Assembly (NCBI GenBank): GCA_029556545.1
Contig: JAKQEQ010000042.1
Span: forward strand, 144,729-208,728
DNA: 64,000 bases
Reading direction: 5' to 3'
Source of the DNA: Candidatus Hydrogenedentota bacterium
GTDB taxonomy: Bacteria > Hydrogenedentota > Hydrogenedentia > Hydrogenedentales > JAGMZX01
Positions 25,065 to 33,985 of this stretch are shown piece after piece (position 1 is the stretch's first letter; every line of letters starts with the position of its first letter). A program made the translations under genes and the position numbers. Under the pieces are notes generated by a model. The model worked only from the letters and a program-made list of their open reading frames with translations, was not told the DNA's origin and made no database searches.

Positions 25065-26498
25065 GTGAACGGAAACAAGCGGAAAGTCCACTTCGTCGGC
25101 GTCGGCGGCATCGGCATGAGCGGTCTCGCCGAAATTCTGCTGAATCTCGGCTACGACGTGTCCGGCTCCGACCTCGCCGCCTCCGATATCACCGACCGCT
25201 TGCAGCAGTACGGACTGCGCTTCTTCGAGGGGCATCAGGCGTGCCACATCGGGGACGCGGGAATCCTCGTGGTGTCGGCGGCGGTGCGCGACGACAACGT
25301 CGAGGTCGTGGCGGCGCGTGATCGCGGCGTGCCCGTGATCCAACGCAGCGACCTGCTCGCTGACCTGATGCGGCTCAAGCCGGAGGCGGTGGCCGTGGGC
25401 GGCACGCACGGCAAGACCACGACCACGTCGATGATCAGCGCATTCCTTGACCGCGCGAACGTGGGCGCGACGAGCATCGTGGGCGGCATCCTCCATCGCA
25501 GCGGCACGAACGCGCGCTGGGGCGCGGGGGACTGCCTCGTCGCCGAGGCGGACGAACACGACGGCTCGTTCCTGCGACTGCACCCGACCATCGCCGTGGT
25601 CACGAGTATCGACGCAGAGCATCTCGAATACTTCGGCACACTGGACCGCATCAAGCACGCCTTCACGGACTTCTGCAACAGCGTGCCCTTCTACGGCTAC
25701 GCGATCCTGTGTCGCGACGATCCGAACGCGCGGGCCATCCTCGAAAACATCGAGAGTGTCTGTATTACCTACGGCCTCGATGACGGCGCTTCGCTGCAAG
25801 GGCGCGACGTGCGCCTGATCGTGCCGGACCCGCGCCGACCGAAGGTCGAGCAGTTGGACCGCGCGCGGCTGCGCTTCGAGGTGATCAGTCACGACGACCG
25901 GCTGCCCGCGGCGGGCCGCCTCGGCGAACTCGAAATAAACGCGCTCGGGCCGCACAACGTCCGCAACGCCCTCGGTGCGTGCGCGGTGGGACTGTGCCTT
26001 GGTATGCGCTTCGGCGTCATTGCGGACGGCTTGCGCCAGTTCGACGGCGTGCAACGGCGTCTCCAGGTACGGGGCCGCCACAATGGCGTCGTGGTGGTCG
26101 AGGATTACGCGCACCATCCCACGGAAATCGCGAGCACCCTCGAGGCCGTCCGCATGATCGAGCCCGGCCGCATCCTCTGCGTTTTTCAGCCGCACCTGTA
26201 CAGCCGGACCAAGTTCTTCTCCGACGAGTTCGCGCGCGTGCTCGCCTCGGCGGACCGCGCCATCGTCACGGATATCTATCCGTCGCGCGAGGAGCCCATG
26301 CCGGGTGTGGATGCGAGCCTGATCGTCGACGCGGCCCGGGAAGCGGGGGCGGCCCATGTCGAGCTGGTCAACGACATGCACGCTGTGCCCGAGCGCCTTG
26401 CGCCCGAATTACGGTCCGGCGACCTCGTGCTCGTGCTGGGCGCCGGCAACATCAACCGCATCTGCGAGCCTTTGCTCGAAGCGTTGAGGGCGCGCTGA
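25065..26498 (+). CDS. murC: UDP-N-acetylmuramate--L-alanine ligase
   Basis: MurC adds the first amino acid of the peptidoglycan stem peptide. The 477-residue protein has the N-terminal Rossmann loop FVGVGGIGMSGLAEIL, the ATP loop GGTHGKTTTTSM (112-123), EADEHDGSF, HNVRNALGACAVGL and the C-terminal block VVVEDYAHHPTEI. Length is typical. The start is GTG. It is the first gene of a compact division unit, and its stop overlaps the ftsQ start (TGATG). murB and ddl, often between murC and ftsQ, are absent here. Confidence 0.96.
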   Translation: MNGNKRKVHFVGVGGIGMSGLAEILLNLGYDVSGSDLAASDITDRLQQYGLRFFEGHQACHIGDAGILVVSAAVRDDNVEVVAARDRGVPVIQRSDLLADLMRLKPEAVAVGGTHGKTTTTSMISAFLDRANVGATSIVGGILHRSGTNARWGAGDCLVAEADEHDGSFLRLHPTIAVVTSIDAEHLEYFGTLDRIKHAFTDFCNSVPFYGYAILCRDDPNARAILENIESVCITYGLDDGASLQGRDVRLIVPDPRRPKVEQLDRARLRFEVISHDDRLPAAGRLGELEINALGPHNVRNALGACAVGLCLGMRFGVIADGLRQFDGVQRRLQVRGRHNGVVVVEDYAHHPTEIASTLEAVRMIEPGRILCVFQPHLYSRTKFFSDEFARVLASADRAIVTDIYPSREEPMPGVDASLIVDAAREAGAAHVELVNDMHAVPERLAPELRSGDLVLVLGAGNINRICEPLLEALRAR

Positions 26499-27283
26499 TG
26501 GTCCGTTCGCACCGGAGACACACCCCGCGGCGCCGCATTCGCCGCATGCGCTACCGCATTGTGCGGCGTCTCATCGAGGGGGCCATCGGACTTGCCGTCC
26601 TCCTTGCGCTGGGCCTGTTCGCCTACAGCTACGTGCGCGAGTCGCCTTTTCTCCGCGTACAATGGCTGCGCATAGAAGGTGCGCGCCGTGTCGATCCGCG
26701 AACCATCCGCGCCGTGGCCGGAATCACCGAGAAACACAACGTGCTCCTGCTCGACGTCGAGGCGGTGCGCGACCGCGTCGAACGTATCCCCTACGTCCGG
26801 CAATGCGTCGTCCGCCGGGTTTATCCCGATGTCGTGTTCATCCGCGTCGAGGAGCGCGAGCCGCTCGCGACGCTTATGGTCAACAACCGCCTATTCGAAA
26901 TCGACGCGGAGGGCGTCGTGCTCGAGGAAATCAGTGCGACGGCGCGCAAGACCGGCCCCTTCATCAGCAGCGTGCGCGGGCTCGGCTACGTGCAGGAGGG
27001 CGACTGGCTCACCCACCCGTCCCTGCTTGGGGCGCTCGACGTGTGGCGCGCCTTCAACAGCGTGCCCGTGTCGCGCGACGTGACCGTGTCCGAAATAGCC
27101 GCGCTGAGTCCGAACGAGATTCTCATGTACTGCAACGACTTCGACTTCGAAATCCGGTGGGGTCGCGCGGGCTCGGAGGAACAGGCCAAGCGGCTGGATA
27201 TATTCTGGCGCGTGAAAGGCAGCCGGATCGCGTGCAACGAATACATCGACCTGCGTTTCAACGGCGAGGTGGTCTGCCGCTGA
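26498..27283 (+). CDS. ftsQ: Cell division protein FtsQ (POTRA domain)
   Basis: FtsQ is the bitopic divisome protein that links early and late division proteins. From the ATG at 26498, overlapping the murC stop, it has 261 residues. A very basic cytoplasmic N-terminus (residues 1-28, about a dozen Arg) is followed by a single membrane helix (AIGLAVLLALGLFAYSYV), a POTRA domain (FLRVQWLRIEGARRVDPRTIRAVAGI...NVLLLDVEAVRDRVERIPYVRQCVVRRVYPDVVFIRVEEREPLA) and a beta domain. The frame is open much further upstream only because it lies over murC. ftsZ follows after about 165 bases, with no ftsA between. Confidence 0.9.
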   Translation: MVRSHRRHTPRRRIRRMRYRIVRRLIEGAIGLAVLLALGLFAYSYVRESPFLRVQWLRIEGARRVDPRTIRAVAGITEKHNVLLLDVEAVRDRVERIPYVRQCVVRRVYPDVVFIRVEEREPLATLMVNNRLFEIDAEGVVLEEISATARKTGPFISSVRGLGYVQEGDWLTHPSLLGALDVWRAFNSVPVSRDVTVSEIAALSPNEILMYCNDFDFEIRWGRAGSEEQAKRLDIFWRVKGSRIACNEYIDLRFNGEVVCR

Positions 27284-27346
27284 GGCAGGCCTGAAAACAG
27301 CGCCGTCCGTTCGGCCGGGCCGTCCCCGGTGGACGGACCGCGCGAA

Positions 27347-27376
27347 TTGTGCCGCATTCGTGACCGGTGGTAAGAT
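27347..27376 (+). promoter_or_regulatory. Possible internal promoter for ftsZ
   Basis: TTGTGC (27347-27352), an 18-base spacer and TAAGAT (27371-27376) lie in the ftsQ-ftsZ gap. Just upstream a GC-rich inverted pair (CCGTCC/GGACGG, about 27303-27336) could form a hairpin. Confidence 0.4.
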
Positions 27377-27449
27377 GAGGCGCGGTGGGGTTTCCGCGGC
27401 GAGTTCGGGCGAGTCTTCCCGGTCATGGGCGGACGCGATGAGGGAAACC

Positions 27450-28685
27450 ATGAGCAAGTTAACGGGCGCCACAGACGAGTTCCAGTCCTTTGATCAACGC
27501 GCGGTCATCAAGGTAATCGGTATAGGCGGCGGCGGCGGCAACGCCGTAAACCGGATGATCGACGCGGGATTGTCGGACGTCGAGTTCATCGCTATCAACA
27601 CGGACGCGCAAGCGCTCAAGCAATCCCGCGCGGCGACGCGCCTCCAGGTCGGGGCGCAAATCACCAACGGACTCGGCTCCGGCGCCATACCCGACATCGG
27701 CAAGCGCGCCGCGGAGGAAGACCGCGAGCGCATCCGCGAGGTCATCCGCGGCGCCGACATGGTCTTCCTGACCGTGGGGCTGGGCGGCGGCACGGGCACC
27801 GGCGCAAGCCCCATTATCGCCGAGGAAGCCGCCGAGGCCGGCGCGCTTACCGTCGCCATTGTCACGCTGCCCTTCAATTTCGAGAACCGCGAGCGCATGA
27901 ATAACGCCGTCGCCGGCCTGCGCGACCTGGAACAACACGTCGATTCGCTTATCGTCGTGCCGAACGACCGCGTGGCCGACCTCTGCCGCGACAATATCTC
28001 GCTGCTCGATGCCTTCCGCCGCGCGGACGAGGTGCTGCACAACGGCGTCCGCGCCGTCACCGAACTCATCACCGTCACGGGCCTCGTGAACGCGGACTTC
28101 AACGACGTGCGCACCATCATGCAGGCCAAGGGGCGCGCGCTCATGGGCATCGGCGTGGCCGAGGGCGACGGGCGCGCCATCCGCGCCGCCGAGGAGGCCA
28201 TCGTCAGCCCGCTGCTCGAGCAGTCCAACATCAACGGCGCGAAAGGCGTCCTGGTGAACGTGCGCGGCGGGTGCGACATGCGGATGCGCGAGGTCGAGGA
28301 GGCGGTCAACACCGTGAAAGACGCCGCCGATCCCAGCGCCAACATCATCGTCGGCGTCGTCGTAGACGACATCGAGCATCCCGAACTGCAAGTCACCGTC
28401 ATAGCCGCCGGCTTCCCGAGCCCCGCACACGTGGCGGAGCCGATGCCCGCTGCGACGCCAGCGCCGCCGCGCCCCGTCGAGGTCATCGCGCCCGCGCCAA
28501 AGCCGGCGCCCAAGCCCGAACCGATGCAGGCGCCGCTCGCGGAGCCGGCGGAACAGTATCTTTTCCCCGAGCAAGAGCCCGCGCCCCGCGAACCTCAGTT
28601 TTCGAGCGCGACGGAATCGGAAACGGACGAGGACTTCAGCATACCCGCGTTCCTGCGCAACCGAATGAAAAAGAGGTCGAAGTGA
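27450..28685 (+). CDS. ftsZ: Cell division GTPase FtsZ
   Basis: FtsZ is the tubulin-like protein that forms the division ring. From the ATG at 27450 (GAGGGAAACC upstream) it has 411 residues. It shows KVIGIGGGGGNAVNRM (21-36), the tubulin signature GGGTGTG (112-118) and the T7 loop NADFNDV. A proline/alanine-rich linker (about 330-390) follows, and the C-terminal peptide DFSIPAFLRNRMKKRSK normally binds FtsA/ZipA-type anchors. A longer frame to 27360 is open but unsupported. Its stop overlaps the pilT GTG. The intact C-terminal peptide shows a partner exists, although ftsA is not beside it. Confidence 0.97.
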   Translation: MSKLTGATDEFQSFDQRAVIKVIGIGGGGGNAVNRMIDAGLSDVEFIAINTDAQALKQSRAATRLQVGAQITNGLGSGAIPDIGKRAAEEDRERIREVIRGADMVFLTVGLGGGTGTGASPIIAEEAAEAGALTVAIVTLPFNFENRERMNNAVAGLRDLEQHVDSLIVVPNDRVADLCRDNISLLDAFRRADEVLHNGVRAVTELITVTGLVNADFNDVRTIMQAKGRALMGIGVAEGDGRAIRAAEEAIVSPLLEQSNINGAKGVLVNVRGGCDMRMREVEEAVNTVKDAADPSANIIVGVVVDDIEHPELQVTVIAAGFPSPAHVAEPMPAATPAPPRPVEVIAPAPKPAPKPEPMQAPLAEPAEQYLFPEQEPAPREPQFSSATESETDEDFSIPAFLRNRMKKRSK

Positions 28686-29782
28686 ATCAGTTATTTACGA
28701 AGCTGCTGCAGCGCGCCGTCCAGAAAGACGCCTCCGACATCCACCTCAAGACGGGAAGCCCCGCCTACTTTCGCGTGGACGGCCTGCTCGCGCCGCAGGA
28801 AGGCGAACCGCTCCACCGCGAGCATATCGACGCCATCCTTGACGAGTTGCTTTCGGAGGAGCAGAAGAAGTTCTTCGGCAAACGGGGGGAGATTGACCTC
28901 TCGTTCACTGAAAAAGGTGTGGGGCGCTTTCGCGTCAACGTGTTTCGCCAGCGCGGCAGTATCTCGATCGTCATGCGACGCATCAAGACGAAGATTCTCA
29001 ACTTCGAGCAACTGAACCTGCCTACGTCGGTCGAGAGTTTCGCCAAGATGCAGCGCGGCCTGGTCCTCATCACGGGTACGACCGGCAGCGGCAAGTCCAC
29101 CACCCTGGCCTCGATTATCGACTACATCAACGATCAGCGACGCTGCCACGTTGTCACCATTGAAGACCCCATCGAATACATTCACTACGACCGGCAGGCC
29201 GTGATCAACCAGCGCGAAATCACCATCGACACCCAGGATTTCTCGACCGCGCTGCGCTCCGTCATGCGCCAGGACCCCGACGTAATCCTTATCGGCGAGA
29301 TGCGCGACATCGAGACCTTCCAGGCCGCCATCAGCGCGTCTGAGACCGGCCATCTCGTGTTCAGCACGCTCCACACCACGAACGCCATGCAAACGGTGGA
29401 CCGGATCATCGACCTCTTTCCCTCGACGCAGCACGATCAGGTGCGGTCCCAACTCTCGATCAACCTGCGCGCCATGATGTGCATGCGCCTCCTGCCGCGC
29501 AAGGACGGCATCGGGCGCGTACCCATCTGCGAGGTCATGTTCAACACCCCCGCCGTGCGTAAGCTCATAAAGGAAAACCGCGTCGCCCAGATTACCCTTG
29601 CCATCCAGCAGGGCCGCGAGGCGGGCATGCAGACCTTCAACGACAGCCTGCACGACCTCGTGCGGCGCAATCTCGTCTCGCTCGACGTCGCCCTCGAAGC
29701 CTCGGACAATCCCGAGGAACTGCAAATGATGCTCCAGGGCATCCGCCTCAGCAGCACACGCGGCGGCATCCTCGGCGCGTAA
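28682..29782 (+). CDS. pilT: PilT-type retraction ATPase
   Basis: A hexameric secretion-superfamily ATPase that disassembles type IV pili. The 366-residue protein has the N-terminal domain (ASDIHLKTGSPAYFRVDG), Walker A GTTGSGKST (132-140), the Asp box, Walker B DVILIGEMRD, the His box (TGHLVFSTLHTTNA) and a C-terminal AVRKLIKENRVAQI that corresponds to PilT's AIRNLIRE motif. It therefore fits PilT better than PilB. The start is GTG, overlapping the ftsZ stop (GTGA); the frame upstream lies over ftsZ. No other pilus motor gene is nearby, so its coupling to ftsZ is unusual. Confidence 0.92.
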   Translation: MNQLFTKLLQRAVQKDASDIHLKTGSPAYFRVDGLLAPQEGEPLHREHIDAILDELLSEEQKKFFGKRGEIDLSFTEKGVGRFRVNVFRQRGSISIVMRRIKTKILNFEQLNLPTSVESFAKMQRGLVLITGTTGSGKSTTLASIIDYINDQRRCHVVTIEDPIEYIHYDRQAVINQREITIDTQDFSTALRSVMRQDPDVILIGEMRDIETFQAAISASETGHLVFSTLHTTNAMQTVDRIIDLFPSTQHDQVRSQLSINLRAMMCMRLLPRKDGIGRVPICEVMFNTPAVRKLIKENRVAQITLAIQQGREAGMQTFNDSLHDLVRRNLVSLDVALEASDNPEELQMMLQGIRLSSTRGGILGA

Positions 29783-29794
29783 GGGAACCTTGGC

Positions 29795-29830
29795 TCCGAT
29801 CGGTCCGATCCGTCCGATCCGTCCGATCAG
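29795..29830. repeat. Tandem 9-bp GTCCGATCC array, locus A (4 units)
   Basis: TCCGAT recurs at 29795, 29804, 29813 and 29822, a fixed 9-base period. The array lies in the gap between convergent pilT and recG. Confidence 0.8.
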
Positions 29831-29888
29831 TCGTCTTGCCCATCGGGGTTTCTTCTACGCTCCCCTCTCCCCAGCGCCGTCCCGACGC

Positions 29889-31940
29889 CTACCCCCGAAC
29901 CGCGAGGAAACGTCGCGCGGCCGCGGCCAGCGCCCGGTGTTCCGGGTCCTCGAGCCGGGGATCGCGTTCGAGCAGCGCCTGCGCGTCGCGCCGCGCCCGG
30001 TCCAGGAGCCGCGCGTCGCGGACAAGGTCCGCCACCCGCAAGTCGCTGAGCCCCGCCTGGCGCACGCCGTGGAACTCGCCAGGACCACGCAATTTCAGGT
30101 CCTCCTCCGCAATCGCGAAGCCGTCATTCGTCGCGCAAAGGGTTTCGAGGCGGCGGCGGCCATCTTCCGTCGTCGGCGCGCCGATCAGGAAGCAATGCGA
30201 TTGCTCGGGGCCGCGACCGACCCGCCCGCGCAATTGGTGCAGTTGCGTCAGCCCGAACTGCGGCGCGTCCTCGATGACCATCGTCGTTGCGTTTGCCACG
30301 TCGATTCCCACTTCAATCACCGTCGTGCTGAAGAGCACGTCCGTCTCTGCATTCTGGAACCGGCGCAACACCGTCTCCTTCTCGCTCGCGTCGAGCCGCC
30401 CGTGGAGCAGGTCCGTACGCAGCCCCGCGAACGGCCCGGTGGAGAGTTCCTCGAAGTGGCGGATGGCCCCGCGCAGTTCCCGCTGGTCCGATTCGTCGAC
30501 AAGGGGACAGATGATATAGGTTTGCCGGCCCGCCGCCGCTTGGCGCGCGATATACGCGTGAAGTTCAGGAATCTTCCCGGGCGGCACGCGGCGCGTCTTC
30601 ACGGGGCGTCGGCCCGGCGGCATCTCGTCAATGACCGTAATGTCCATGCCGCCGTAGACGGTGAGGGCCAGCGTGCGCGGGATGGGCGTGGCGGTCATGT
30701 GCAGCACGTCGGGCTCGTCACCCTTCTCGATGAGGCGCGCCCGCTGGAGGACGCCGAATCGGTGCTGCTCGTCGATAATCGCCAGGCCCAGCCGGTGGAA
30801 CGTCGTCTTCTCCTGCATGAGCGCGTGGGTGCCCACGATCACGTCGATCACGCCCGCCGCAACTTCCTTGCGCACGCGCGCGGCCCCTTTCATGGATCCG
30901 GTGAGCAGCCCGACGCGCAGCCCGAGCGGTTCGAGCGCGCGACGCAGGTGGAAGTAGTGTTGTTCCGCCAGCACCTCGGTCGGCGCCATCAGCGCCGACT
31001 GGTAGCCCCCATCCGCCGCCGCCGCAACCGCATGCAGCGCCACCACCGTCTTACCGCAGCCCACGTCGCCCTGCAACAGACGCAGCATCGGGCGCGGCGC
31101 GGCCATATCATCGAGAAGGTCCTTCACCGCCCGTGCCTGCGCCGGCGTCAGCGCGAAGGGCAACGACGCCCGCAGCCGCGAAAGGCACGGCCCGTCGCGT
31201 CCGTCCCACTTCACGTGGGCCGCGCGCCCTTCCGCCGCGCGGGCCGCCCGCTCCATCAGGATGCCCGCCTGCATCGCCAGCAGTTCCTCGTACACGAAGC
31301 GCGCGCGCGCGGCCTCCGCCGCCTCGAACGACTCGGGGAAATGGACATCCCGCACCGCGGCCTCCGCGCGGGGCAATCCATGCGCCGCGCGCAGCAATTC
31401 CGGCAGCGTCTCCTCGACGCACCCGTCGGCCTCGCGCAGCGCGGTGGCCACCCAGCGGCGCAGGGTCCGCTGCGTCACGTCCTCGGTCAGGCGATACACC
31501 GGCACAATGCGGCCCGTGTGGAGCAGGTCTTCTTCGTCGCCGGAGAGCGCCTCGTACTCGGGATTCTTCAGCGCGGGTCCCTGCCAGGTCTCGACTCTGC
31601 CGCTGAGCACGAGGCGCGTGCCCGGCGAGAACGCCCGCGCCAGGAAGCCGCGTCCGAAGAACGTGACGTTCATCTCGCCCGTGGCGTCGCGCACGCGCAG
31701 AACCGCCATGCTGAGCCGCCCCCGCAACCGCACGTGGCGCGCGGACACCACTTCCGCCGCAATCGTGACCTCCGCGCCCGGCTGCGCCTCTGCAACCGGC
31801 GTCATCCGGCGGCGGTCCTGGTAGGCGCGGGGCACGTGCAGGAGCAGGTCGCGCACCGTGCGCACCTCGAGGCGCGCCAATAACGCCGCCCGTTTCGGAC
31901 CGATGCCCGCCAACGTCTCTATGGGATCTTCCAACCGCAC
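29889..31940 (-). CDS. recG: ATP-dependent DNA helicase RecG
   Basis: RecG remodels stalled replication forks and junctions. The 683-residue protein is of usual length. An N-terminal helix-hairpin-helix and wedge OB domain (PIETLAGIGPKRAALLARL..., TIAAEVVSARHVRLRGRLSM) precede the superfamily-2 motor with Walker A GDVGCGKTVVA, the DEQH box IDEQHRFGV, TATPIPRTLALTVYG, VIEVGIDVANATTMVIEDAPQFGL and QLRGRVGRG. The C-terminal helical hook (DGFAIAEEDLKLRGPGEFHGVRQAGLSDL) is present. It is a single gene, preceded by 900 bases without a gene. Confidence 0.97.
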   Translation of the reverse strand: MRLEDPIETLAGIGPKRAALLARLEVRTVRDLLLHVPRAYQDRRRMTPVAEAQPGAEVTIAAEVVSARHVRLRGRLSMAVLRVRDATGEMNVTFFGRGFLARAFSPGTRLVLSGRVETWQGPALKNPEYEALSGDEEDLLHTGRIVPVYRLTEDVTQRTLRRWVATALREADGCVEETLPELLRAAHGLPRAEAAVRDVHFPESFEAAEAARARFVYEELLAMQAGILMERAARAAEGRAAHVKWDGRDGPCLSRLRASLPFALTPAQARAVKDLLDDMAAPRPMLRLLQGDVGCGKTVVALHAVAAAADGGYQSALMAPTEVLAEQHYFHLRRALEPLGLRVGLLTGSMKGAARVRKEVAAGVIDVIVGTHALMQEKTTFHRLGLAIIDEQHRFGVLQRARLIEKGDEPDVLHMTATPIPRTLALTVYGGMDITVIDEMPPGRRPVKTRRVPPGKIPELHAYIARQAAAGRQTYIICPLVDESDQRELRGAIRHFEELSTGPFAGLRTDLLHGRLDASEKETVLRRFQNAETDVLFSTTVIEVGIDVANATTMVIEDAPQFGLTQLHQLRGRVGRGPEQSHCFLIGAPTTEDGRRRLETLCATNDGFAIAEEDLKLRGPGEFHGVRQAGLSDLRVADLVRDARLLDRARRDAQALLERDPRLEDPEHRALAAAARRFLAVRG

Positions 31941-31997
31941 GCGGCCATACTATCACGCCGCCGCGCCCGCCTCAGTAGTCGTACCCAATAAGAGAAT

Positions 31998-32043
31998 CGC
32001 CAAGGCGCGCGTCCGTCGTCACGACACACGCGACGCCTTGGCG
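31998..32043. repeat. Long inverted repeat upstream of recG
   Basis: CGCCAAGGCG (31998-32007) pairs perfectly with CGCCTTGGCG (32034-32043); CGCGT/ACGCG extends the stem inside with a bulge. It lies 58 bases before the recG start. Confidence 0.55.
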
Positions 32044-32545
32044 TAAACGCCCCCATCAAAAGGCCCGCGCACACCCCGGATGCACCCGCGGTTTCGTCCC
32101 CCTGGCGGAGCGCAAACTCCGCTCCAATCCCAGCCTGGAGGCGCCGTCCCGGTCCGGGCGACGCGGCCTTTCATTTTCAATTCTTTCTACCCCGGGCCCT
32201 GTGGCCGGGTGCGACAACGACACGTTGCCGGTCGCGTTCACACCGGCGGCGGAGGCATCCCGTTTCGGAATAGGCGCCAGCCCGCGAAATCATCGCGATC
32301 GAGCAAGAGATGACCCCCTGGCCGCGGATTGCGCCTCTTCTCCGGGTTGGCATATCCTCCACAGTGTCGTGTCATGCCCGCCACAGGGCCTCCATTTGGG
32401 GTTGCTCGGCGATAGAGGGAGCAACATTGGTGCCAATACTCGCACCGTTACATCGCGATGCTCGTAATACCCTGCGCTGAAAGTGGTTGCACCAATTTGC
32501 CCAGGCGGGCTATTGTGAACCGACGTCCCCCCAACTTGCCCGAGA

Positions 32546-32582
32546 GTCCGAAAGCTGGACGTGCTTCGTCCAGATTTCGGAC
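32546..32582. repeat. Strong stem-loop of 15 base pairs
   Basis: GTCCGAAA (32546-32553) pairs with TTTCGGAC (32575-32582) and CTGGACG (32555-32561) with CGTCCAG (32567-32573). There is a single G/A mismatch between the two helices and a TGCTT loop. No U tract follows on either strand, so it does not look like a simple terminator. Confidence 0.65.
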
Positions 32583-32740
32583 ATATCGCCGCCCGGAGCA
32601 GACCTGGCACGTCGCAACAGGGGAGAGGGCTTGGCTAGGTGCACGTACCTGAAAACGGCGCGGATGAGATCGAATGGCAGTCACTTTCCTGATAGAGTAT
32701 GACATATGCGCTTCTTCTTGGGTTCTGAGAAAAATGCGGC

Positions 32741-32769
32741 TTGACATTTTCGGAGTTTTGTGCTTTATT
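32741..32769 (+). promoter_or_regulatory. Near-consensus promoter of the pseudopilin gene
   Basis: TTGACA (32741-32746), a 17-base AT-rich spacer and TTTATT (32764-32769). The leader of about 65 bases is pyrimidine-rich (CTCTTTATTCTTATTCTC). Confidence 0.75.
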
Positions 32770-32842
32770 TATGAGCGGAAGGGGTAGACTCTTTATTCTT
32801 ATTCTCTGTTCTTAGGCACAGGGGGGCGGGAGGAGTTATGTC

Positions 32843-33784
32843 ATGCGCGAGGTCCAGAGGGGTTTCACACTAATCGAATTGTTGGTGGTCATTGCCATTA
32901 TTGGCATCTTGGCCGCCATCCTGCTCCCGGCGCTGGCGCGCGCCCGCGAGGCCGCCCGCCGCGCCAGTTGCCAGAACAACCTCAAGGAGTTCGGCATCGT
33001 CTTCAAGATGTACGCGAACGAATCGAACGGCGAGCGCTACCCGACGATGAAACGGCGCGGCTCGACGTGGATGGCGGACGATCCTGGGGTCACTTTTGAG
33101 ATGAACTCTTGCGATGTGCCGAACGGCACCTCGTTCGTGCCGGATGTCCAGTCCCTCTATCCTGAGTATCTGACGGACCTCGAAATTCTCCAGTGCCCGT
33201 CGTCCCCGATGTTTACCCGGTACGACTGGCATTTCGGGGACAAGCCGGAAAATCCGGTGGACCCGTGCGCGACCACGAACGATTCCTATGTGTATCTGGG
33301 CTGGGCCGTTCTGGCGGAGCACGTCGAAGTGGCCGGGGCCAATCCGAACGTGAACCCGCCGGATACGGCGATCGACCCGTTGTTCCTACGGATGTTCGCG
33401 GACGCGAACACCTGGACCGGCGTCCTCTACGATAATTTCTTCGATGTGCCGAACGCTTTCGATGTGGACCTCTACTTCCAGACCCTCAACCCCGCCGCGC
33501 CGGAGTCGCCGATGTACCGTCTGCGCGAGGGCATCGAGCGGTTTCTGATCACGGATATCAACAACCCGGCGGCGGCCGCGCAGGCACAGAGCGTCGTGCC
33601 GATCATGTGGGACCGTTTCGCCCAGAACATTACACGCGACGGCTTCAACCACGTGCCGGGCGGGGCAAACGTGCTTTACTTGGACGGCCACGTGGATTAT
33701 CTGCGGTATCCGACCGTGCATCCGGTGACGCGGGCCTACGCCGCGGTTATTACCGACCTCTACAACGCGATGTACGGGGAGTAG
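32843..33784 (+). CDS. DUF1559-type pseudopilin (H-X9-DG protein)
   Basis: The 313-residue protein has a type IV pilin leader: basic MREVQRG, then [25 protein letters not shown], with prepilin peptidase cleavage expected after Gly7 and Glu5 of the mature protein present. The helix ends in [20 protein letters not shown], typical of the DUF1559/prepilin-like families abundant in Planctomycetes, Lentisphaerae and relatives. The C-terminus has the matching H-X9-DG block ([23 protein letters not shown]). GGAGGAG lies a few bases before the ATG. It is a single gene with a strong promoter, probably exported to the cell envelope and highly expressed. Confidence 0.9.
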   Translation: MREVQRGFTLIELLVVIAIIGILAAILLPALARAREAARRASCQNNLKEFGIVFKMYANESNGERYPTMKRRGSTWMADDPGVTFEMNSCDVPNGTSFVPDVQSLYPEYLTDLEILQCPSSPMFTRYDWHFGDKPENPVDPCATTNDSYVYLGWAVLAEHVEVAGANPNVNPPDTAIDPLFLRMFADANTWTGVLYDNFFDVPNAFDVDLYFQTLNPAAPESPMYRLREGIERFLITDINNPAAAAQAQSVVPIMWDRFAQNITRDGFNHVPGGANVLYLDGHVDYLRYPTVHPVTRAYAAVITDLYNAMYGE

Positions 33785-33807
33785 GCCAGGATACTGTGTT
33801 CAAACAG

Positions 33808-33833
33808 GTTCGTAGTTCAGGCTTTAGCCTGTC
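33808..33833 (+). repeat. Dispersed 26-bp hairpin repeat, copy 2
   Basis: Matches the copy at 24827-24852 at 24 of 26 positions. Here it is followed at once by a second inverted segment (CCTGAGGACAGCCTGAAGG), and the whole may terminate the pseudopilin transcript. The rest of 33785-33985 holds nothing recognisable. Confidence 0.65.
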
Positions 33834-33985
33834 CTGAGGACAGCCTGAAGGGCGTGCTTCGTCCCTCACATTAATTCGTAATATTCGTGGTTGATCCCTT
33901 CCGCAAGCGTGCCTCGGCTTGATCCCCCGGGCGCGGACGGGTACATTCCCGACATGCCCGTGCTACCGCGGAAAGGGGAACGAAC

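Larger units (their letters stand above)
31941..32842. other. Noncoding stretch of 900 bases between recG and the pseudopilin gene
   Basis: No convincing gene is present on either strand; open frames here are short, lack ribosome sites or have no recognisable content. It holds an imperfect long hairpin (31998-32043), a small CGGAG/CTCCG hairpin near 32106-32121, a strong stem-loop (32546-32582), the palindrome TTGGTGCCAA (about 32428-32437) and the pseudopilin promoter (32741-32769). Base composition is more even than in the flanking genes. An RNA gene cannot be excluded, but I recognise none. Confidence 0.5.

Noticed and set aside
29795-29830. CRISPR-like array
   Set aside because: The units are 9 bases with no spacers, and there are no cas genes in the window.
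29790-31883. Long + strand frame of 697 codons opposite recG
   Set aside because: It is the complement of recG, has the Arg/His/Ala-rich composition of a shadow frame and no ribosome site.
32448-32747. Minus-strand frame of 99 codons upstream of the pseudopilin
   Set aside because: It has no recognisable content or convincing ribosome site and overlaps the pseudopilin promoter.
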